Positions 58,505-64,000 of a stretch of 64,000 bases of DNA are shown here, piece by piece. A program made the translations under genes and the position numbers. The notes beneath the pieces were generated by a model. It saw nothing but the letters and a program-made list of their open reading frames with translations. It was not told the DNA's origin and did not search any database. Source of the stretch: Emydura subglobosa (taxonomy: Eukaryota > Chordata > Testudines > Chelidae); NCBI GenBank assembly GCA_007922225.1, contig ML679958.1:60350862-60414861 (forward strand), given 5' to 3'. How positions within the stretch are numbered: position 1 is the first letter of the stretch; each line of letters opens with the position of its first letter.

Positions 58505-59865
58505 GTAAGTTATGTTTATACTAGAATTATTTTAATTACTTTTATTGGAATGAATATATAGACTGTTTTGTTTTATATTTCCAATACAAGAAGCAACACC
58601 CTGTTTGGCTGTTTTCAGAGGTGTCATTATAGACTAGAAAGTATGAAATTAGTATGTGATATTTTTCTAGCTACTTAGGAGGCTGATGGTGTTCTGGTCA
58701 CTTAGGTTTAAGGATGGAATATGGTCTTTTTTTAATAATGCCTCTATTTCATGGAAATGGCTGTCAGAAAGTGACCAATATATATTTTTAAATGGAAAAA
58801 GTTTTTGTTCTCTGTGATAAGAGTCACTCTGTGAAAGGTTTGGGCCTCAGTTAAGGATAGAAAGCCAACACCATATTATTATAGCAGTACAATAAGCATT
58901 GGACTCATTTAAAGGCTCTTTTGTACTAAGGAATTTTTTTGGGAAAAACCCAATTGGTCCAGCATTAGTTTATTTGCACCAGTGGGAGCCCTAGTGTATA
59001 CACAGCTCTCCTGTGTTTACAGCTGTCAGTCAAACCTGCTTAGCAATAGCTGAACCAATGGAGGTTTTTTCCTCCTAAAATTCTTGAGTATAGACATAAA
59101 CTAAGGGTGGGAGAGGTTTTCTGCTTTGCTTTCTTGAGAGTCATGAGGAAGGGCGAAAATTCTACAAAGAATACGAAGGTCAATTAAAAGGTTCCGTAAG
59201 AGGTTTGGAAGTAAATGAGCTCAGTCAAACTGAGGCTGGAGATGAGCCTAAGTGGGACCCTTGTAGTTCTAGTGGCCAGGATAACCATTAAACTGTATGC
59301 TCTGTTAATTTTTCAAGTGCTGTTAATTCTTCTACTTCTGTAAATTGTGAGTAAATCACCCTTCACAAAGACTGTTTGGACAGCCTCACTGACCTGAGCT
59401 TGGAATATAACAATTGCCATGCATTTAACTGACTATGTATAAATGAAGAGAAATTATGTATATCTTTGTAAAACCAGGCTTAATTAGTGATTGGAGAACA
59501 GAAAGGGCGGGGAGGAAATTACATAAATACAAAAGAGTTGTATATGAAGGTGAAGTAGTTGGCTGAACAAAAACTTAAAAAAAAAAAAAAAAAGTCATGC
59601 TGGAAAGTAAGAACTTCATGCACAGTTTAAGGGGAAAAAAACTGAATTAGCTATATATGCTATATATGTTCTTTCCAGAGTGATAAATTCTTATGAATCA
59701 TGCATGGCAAAATACATCACACTTCAGACATGCTAGGTGATGTTTTCCAGAGTCCAGTCATAGTGGTTTTGAGGTGAAACATGCAAATATACCATCTATA
59801 AGGAATCACTTTATTTCAAACTCTAAGCATTGGCTCATAAAGCCCTTCTTCTTTTACGTTTTCAG
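58505..59865 (+). other. RB1: RB1 intron 6
   Basis: AT-rich; an A-run lies at about 59577-59593. No gene or named repeat seen. Confidence 0.75.
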
Positions 59866-59976
59866 GAAAAGTATTACAGATGGAAGATGACCTGGTGATT
59901 TCTTTCCAGTTACTGCTATGTGTCCTTGATTATTTTATCAAACTCTCACCGCTGGCAATGCTCAAGGAGCCATACA
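59866..59976 (+). CDS. RB1: RB1 exon 7
   Basis: 111 bp, the same as human exon 7. Acceptor tacgttttcag, donor gtaagatt. It reads (G)[20 protein letters not shown], then [16 protein letters not shown](S). Human has [20 protein letters not shown] and [16 protein letters not shown]. This is the best conserved exon in the window. Exon 8 lies beyond the right edge. Confidence 0.97.
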
Positions 59977-60387
59977 GTAAGATTTTAGTCTTGTGTTCCT
60001 AAGCTTAAAAGTTCAGAAAAAAATCAGCTTCAGTCTCTTCATCATTGCCCACCACACTGAACGCAATACATTTGAACCTACTTCACAGTTTTTTGTTTTG
60101 GGTTGTTGAATGAAACAGAATATGACAATATATTTAATGTATTACGTCTTTCATTATTACTATCCCTGCCCTTCCTCTGCTGTCCACTGGTCCACGCATG
60201 CGCCCTTGGCTCGCTTCTGGTTTTGTTCGAGGTGATAAAGGGTGTGGCGGACTGACCGCATCTCCAGTTACTTCTCATCACGGCATGGTCCAGGTCAGAA
60301 CAATTAGTGTTATCCTTGCGTGTGATGCACTTCTAAAAAATATAGTTGTAGTGTAGATAGATAGTTTTTATAGTATTTGCTGTTTTT

Positions 60388-60690
60388 ATGGTTTATATAG
60401 AGATTGTAGTAGTTTTAGGGGAATTGGGACTTTGGCAGTTTTTCTGCTTAAACATGTCCCCCCCGCCCATGTGCATGTACCAGACTATGCCAAAGACCCC
60501 AGTTTTTAAAATCTGCACTCCCTGCCTGTATTTCTTCTTGTCCAGTGATAAACATCAATGCTGTCTCTACCATTTGGGAGAAGCCCACATTGCATCCAGA
60601 TGCAGTATCTGTCAGTCCTTCCCCAGCTGTACCTGTGAAGGCCAGGCGCTCTGCCTCCTAAAGCACCTCATGGAAGTTGCCATGCCATGA
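60388..60690 (+). pseudogene. DIRS ORF1 (gag-like) fragment, copy 2
   Basis: A 100-codon open frame with ICTPCLYFFLSSDKHQCCLY, then HLGEAHIASRCSICQSFPSC. The regular C-x2-C, C-x-HLGEAH and C-x2-C spacing resembles the cysteine/histidine block of DIRS ORF1 proteins (C---C-G-AH---C--C). The frame closes soon after. Non-functional fragment. Confidence 0.6.
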
Positions 60691-61332
60691 GACCTCATTC
60701 GGACCCAGGCTGGGCATCCGCACCCCCCACAGTATGTCGGCCTGAGACAGCCAGGAGTCCTCCTCTGGCTACAGAGTCAGTCCGGCACCAGTACCACCAC
60801 TGTGGACGGCCTCTGCACTGGGCCCTAGTCGGGAGGTAAAGAAGCATGCGCATAAGCATGGCAGTAAGATCTTTTTTTCCCTCTGAATCTAAGAAAGGGA
60901 TGCTCCTTCCATGAGTTCCAGTTATAGGGAGAGAGAGTGTGCTCTAAGTGCACAAACATAAGAAGAAACCACACAAGCTGATGGATCTGCCATTACTGGA
61001 TACCAAACCACGCACACAGTCAGCAGCGGCACCCCATAGGGTACCTGAACTGTCCACTCCAGGGAACACCTCAACTCTTGTTCCAGGTGCAGAAAGAGTA
61101 TCCTTAACACCAGGGAGGTCAGGAAAAGCACCAGAGCTCCCAGGAAGTGTTTGCCTTGGGAGAGCTGAGTTCTCCATGCCTTCTGGGACCTTCAACTTCT
61201 AGGGAGACTAGATCTCCCACTCAGGATATGGCACAGCTGAGGCAGCCCTCATCCCATGCTCCAGTGGTCTGCATGCTTCCACTGCTCCGATGGTACCGCT
61301 GATGGAACTAGTGTCCAAGTTTTTGTATTTGG

Positions 61333-62540
61333 ATGCTGATGCTGAAACTTGCAAAAATTATACCTTGCTATCAAACACTTCACCTGCTGTGGACTATACT
61401 GAGTAATAGACACCTTTGGATGTACCTGGGTAATAAGACCAGCTCAGCCCATACCATAAGCAATGGGCTACCACAAGTCTCTGTACTTGTGCCAATCCTG
61501 TTAAATATTTATATAAGTGACATACCTCCAACTAAATCACAAAAGTTTGGATATGCAGATGATCTTGCTATGACAATCCAAGCACCAAACTTCCATGACA
61601 TTGAGGAAGCATTAATTGAGGACGTCCAAGTTATGGAACAATACTTCCAGAAATAGATGCTCAAATCAAATCCTGAAAAAACAATAGTAAGCGCATTCTA
61701 CCTTTATAATAGGAGTGCCAAAAACACACTGAAAGTAGTTTTCTGTGGTAAAAATGTGTGACATGATTGTACCCTATCCTGTCTCGGAGTAAAACTTGAT
61801 TGCACTCTTACCTTCCATGACCATGTTTAGAAGGTAGCTGCAAAGATAAAAATGAGAACTAACATAATTCAGAAAGTGGCAGGTACAACCAGGTGTGTAT
61901 AGGCATCAGTGTTGTGAATATCTGCAATGGCACTTGTATTTTTGGTAGCTGAATATTGCACACCGGTATGGAGCAGATGCAGCCACACCCAACTTGTTGA
62001 CACCCAGGTGAATGCACTGCATCACTGGAACCCTTAAGGTGACTCCAACACCATGGCTATCTGTTCTATCGAACATCGTTCCCCTGCTGATACGCCGAAC
62101 TGCTGCAACACTCCATGAAGCTCAGCGAATCCAGGATCCTCCACCAAGATCTTGACAATGCTTTCCGCAATGCCTTAAGTCCCCAAGTCTGTCTGGGAAA
62201 ATAATGGCTTAGCCTTGTGCAATCAGGCTATGGTCAGAAGGAGGCTTAGAAAGCAGATTGGGTTAAACAAGACAATAAGCATCTTGTGCTGAATCCCACT
62301 CAGAAGGTTCCGGGTTTCGACCTCCCATGGACATCTTTGTCAACTCTGAATTGAATCCTAACCAACCATGTTAGATGCGGATATTTAATGCACAAATGGA
62401 AAATCAAGGACTCCCTGAGGTCCGAAGGTGGCTCCCCGCAACAGACCATCAAACATATCACCACCTATTGCCCAATTTATAAATATGAAGGAGGCATCAT
62501 TGCAATAAATTGTCATTCCTGATGTAGCCATTTGGCTCGA
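61333..62540 (+). mobile_element. Non-CR1 LINE fragment with reverse-transcriptase palm
   Basis: The frame at 61333-61656 reads NGLPQVSVLVPILLNIYISD, then PPTKSQKFGYADDLAMTIQA, a complete (G)LPQ-S and YADD pair. It continues, with frameshifts, into the LGVKLDCTLTFHDHV and AEYCTPVW region shared with 40340-41215. The YADD and the LPPTKS linker differ from the CR1 FADD type. A stop after 61656 and later breaks show decay. Confidence 0.8.
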
Positions 62541-63044
62541 TCAACTTCAGGTGAAATTGTAGTTGCTGCTCTACACCAGCCATACGAAAGAAGATTGGTG
62601 CATTGCCCACCAGATCCTTTTATCTGCAGCCTATATCCAGGGGGACACAGAATGTGATTGCAGGCTGTTTGTGATCAACTACGAGTGGGAACTCCACAAC
62701 ACCATGGTGCATGGTGGCTTTGGTGCGGCATTACACTATATCAGTTATCTGGCCTGCTTCCACTCTCTGGGATGCAGGCCTATTTCAGGAGAGCCCAGGC
62801 TTTGGTCCTGGCCTCCCTCTATGATGTGTCACTACGGACATATGTAGAGCAGCCATGTGCAGTTAAGTACACACCTTTGCTGCACATTATGCCGTGGTGC
62901 AGGACTAGGTGGCAGATGCTTCCTTCGGTGTGGCTGTTCTCCGCTCAACTATTCAACTTCATAATCGCACTCTCATCCGACTTAGGTACTGCTTGTTAAT
63001 CACCCTCTGTGAAATACAATAGGAACCATCACTTGAAGAGGATG

Positions 63045-63320
63045 TTACTTACTTTTTAATAGGAGGTTCTTTGAGATGTGTGATCCCTATCTCTAGTTCA
63101 GTTCCCGCCCTCTTTCCCCTTTGCTGTGGATCTGTTGGATTTGTAGTGGAAAAGAAACTGGAGATGTGGTTGGCCCACTCCACCCTTTACCACCTTGGAC
63201 GAAGCTGTCCTGAGATGAGCCAATTCTTCGGCTCTGAACATCTGGTGTGCATGCATAAACCCTCAGTGGGATACAGATGGGGACCGCACATCTCTAAGAA
63301 CCTCCAGTTACAGGTAAGTA
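63045..63320. repeat. Palindromic 3' end of DIRS-like copy 2
   Basis: GGAGGTTCTTTGAGATGTGTG, then ATCCCTATCTC (63063-63093) is the reverse complement, with few changes, of GATGGGGACCGCACATCTC, then TAAGAACCTCC (63277-63306). GTTACTTAC at 63049 and GTAAGTAAG at 63315 extend the match. This mirrors the inner/outer repeat pair at 49845-50165. Confidence 0.85.
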
Positions 63321-63595
63321 AGCTCTTTCCTTGCTTTTGACTTGCAGTTGGCTTAAGTCTAACTCTTACATTAGTAAATGTTCATTCCTGTTGAAAACCA
63401 TAAACTTCTCTAAGTAGATTTATATCTTAAATAGTAACTTTTAGTATGTCCTCCTTGTACATTTAAAACCTAGGAAATCTTACTCAGAACATTGAAAGTG
63501 ATGTCACAAATAACACTTGTTTTGTGTAACTTTGAATAATACTTCATTTTTATGTTGGGTATCTTCCACCAGGGGACACAGATTTTAATGGTATA

Positions 63596-63987
63596 CAGTA
63601 GAACCTCAGCGTTACGAATACATCAGCAATGGAGGTTGTTAGTAACTCTGAACAAAACATTATGGTTTGTTCTTTCAAAAGTTTACAACTGAATGTTTTG
63701 AAATTTGAAATTTTACTATGGAGAAGAAATGCTCCTTTTAACCCTCTTAATTTAAATGAATCAAACACAAACAGTTTCCTTACCTCGTCAAATTTTTTTT
63801 AAACTTTCCCTTTATTTTTGTAGTAGTTTACATTTAACACAGTACTGTACTGTATTTACTTTTTTGTATTTGTCTGTCTCCTGCTGCTGCCTGATTGCAT
63901 ACTTCTGGTTCCAAATGAGGTAGGTGTGAGAGTGTGAGTGACTGATCAGTCCGTAACTCTGGTGTTCGTAACTCTGAGCTTCTACTG
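63596..63987 (+). mobile_element. Tigger-like (Tc1/mariner superfamily) MITE, copy 2
   Basis: Left end CAGTAGAACCTCAGCGTTAC, right end GTAACTCTGAGCTTCTACTG: inverted termini with TA target duplications (63594-63595 and 63988-63989). 392 bp, non-coding. It is the mate of the copy at 44468-44836. Confidence 0.92.
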
Positions 63988-64000
63988 TATTGAAATATTA

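Larger units (their letters stand above)
26063..59976 (+). other. RB1: RB1 gene, 5' part: coding exons 1-7
   Basis: Gene-level entry for the retinoblastoma tumour suppressor, a nuclear pocket protein that binds E2F and restrains S-phase entry. Seven exons join in phase into 206 codons plus a split base, covering the N-terminus and much of the RbN cyclin-like domain. Exons 5, 6 and 7 have exactly the human lengths (39, 68 and 111 bp), while exons 1-4 differ by multiples of three. The pocket (A/B), LXCXE cleft and C-terminal domain are encoded beyond 64000. The introns hold most of the mobile elements in this window. LPAR6, which sits in a later RB1 intron in mammals, is not in view. Confidence 0.97.
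60100..63320 (+). mobile_element. DIRS-like element, copy 2, internally deleted and interrupted
   Basis: The left part (60100-61330) carries the promoter-like GC-rich leader and an ORF1 fragment (60388-60690). 61333-62540 is a LINE of the type also seen at 40340. The right part (62540-63000) has a CDCRLFVINYEWELHNTMVH segment (end of RNase H) and a LGTAC near 62985 (end of the recombinase). The RT and most of the recombinase are missing. It closes with a palindromic 3' end (63045-63320). Left boundary uncertain; no left terminal repeat seen. Confidence 0.65.
59977..64000 (+). other. RB1: RB1 intron 7 (left part, runs off the window)
   Basis: Contains an internally deleted DIRS-like copy with a LINE inside (60100-63320) and a Tigger-like MITE (63596-63987). 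RB1 exon 8 was not found before 64000. Confidence 0.8.

Overview
The window looks like chromosomal DNA of a reptile, most probably a turtle. The reasons are CR1 LINE copies with a sauropsid-type tail (…GGTCAGACTAGATGA…, ending in TCTATGAATCTATG-like repeats), DIRS-like tyrosine-recombinase retrotransposons, hAT-type elements with GGCCTTGTCTACACT-like ends, a GGTAGCCGTGTTAGTCTG-type SINE, and vertebrate genes split by long introns. Species cannot be fixed from the sequence. A crocodilian is the main alternative.

Two protein-coding genes are present, both on the + strand and in the same order as on human 13q14. At 586-5714 lie the last three coding exons of ITM2B (BRI2, a BRICHOS-domain type II membrane protein), followed by its 3' UTR to about 6535. 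At 26063 RB1 begins. A CpG-rich promoter carries an ATF-type TGACGT and an E2F-type TTTCCCGCGG site. Coding exons 1-7 follow (26063-26169, 30664-30781, 38891-39003, 50228-50362, 56759-56797, 58437-58504, 59866-59976). RB1 continues beyond the right edge. All 16 splice-site dinucleotides examined at coding junctions are AG/GT and all reading phases join.

Everything else is intronic or intergenic and dominated by transposable-element strata: (i) 869-2468, a CR1 with a nested insertion in an ITM2B intron; (ii) 8387-9462, an antisense CR1; (iii) 14049-17615, a TIR-bounded hAT-like composite enclosing a strongly T-rich, C-poor block; (iv) 18121-23100, one CR1 interrupted by at least four insertions, three with convincing target-site duplications and one imperfect; (v) 39781-50165 in RB1 intron 3, a DIRS-like element with inverted ends, gag-like, reverse-transcriptase, RNase H and tyrosine-recombinase remnants, itself interrupted by LINE, MITE and LTR-like DNA; (vi) 52205-56455 in RB1 intron 4, a CR1 split by a 2.6 kb hAT element with a decayed transposase; (vii) 60100-63320 in RB1 intron 7, an internally deleted DIRS-like copy; (viii) a Tigger-like MITE at the right end.

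No CRISPR array, operon, tRNA or rRNA gene was seen. I found no clearly new biological system. The most useful observations are the conserved RB1 core promoter, the length changes in RB1 exons 1-4, the altered BRI2 C-terminal peptide and the unusually legible nested-insertion histories.
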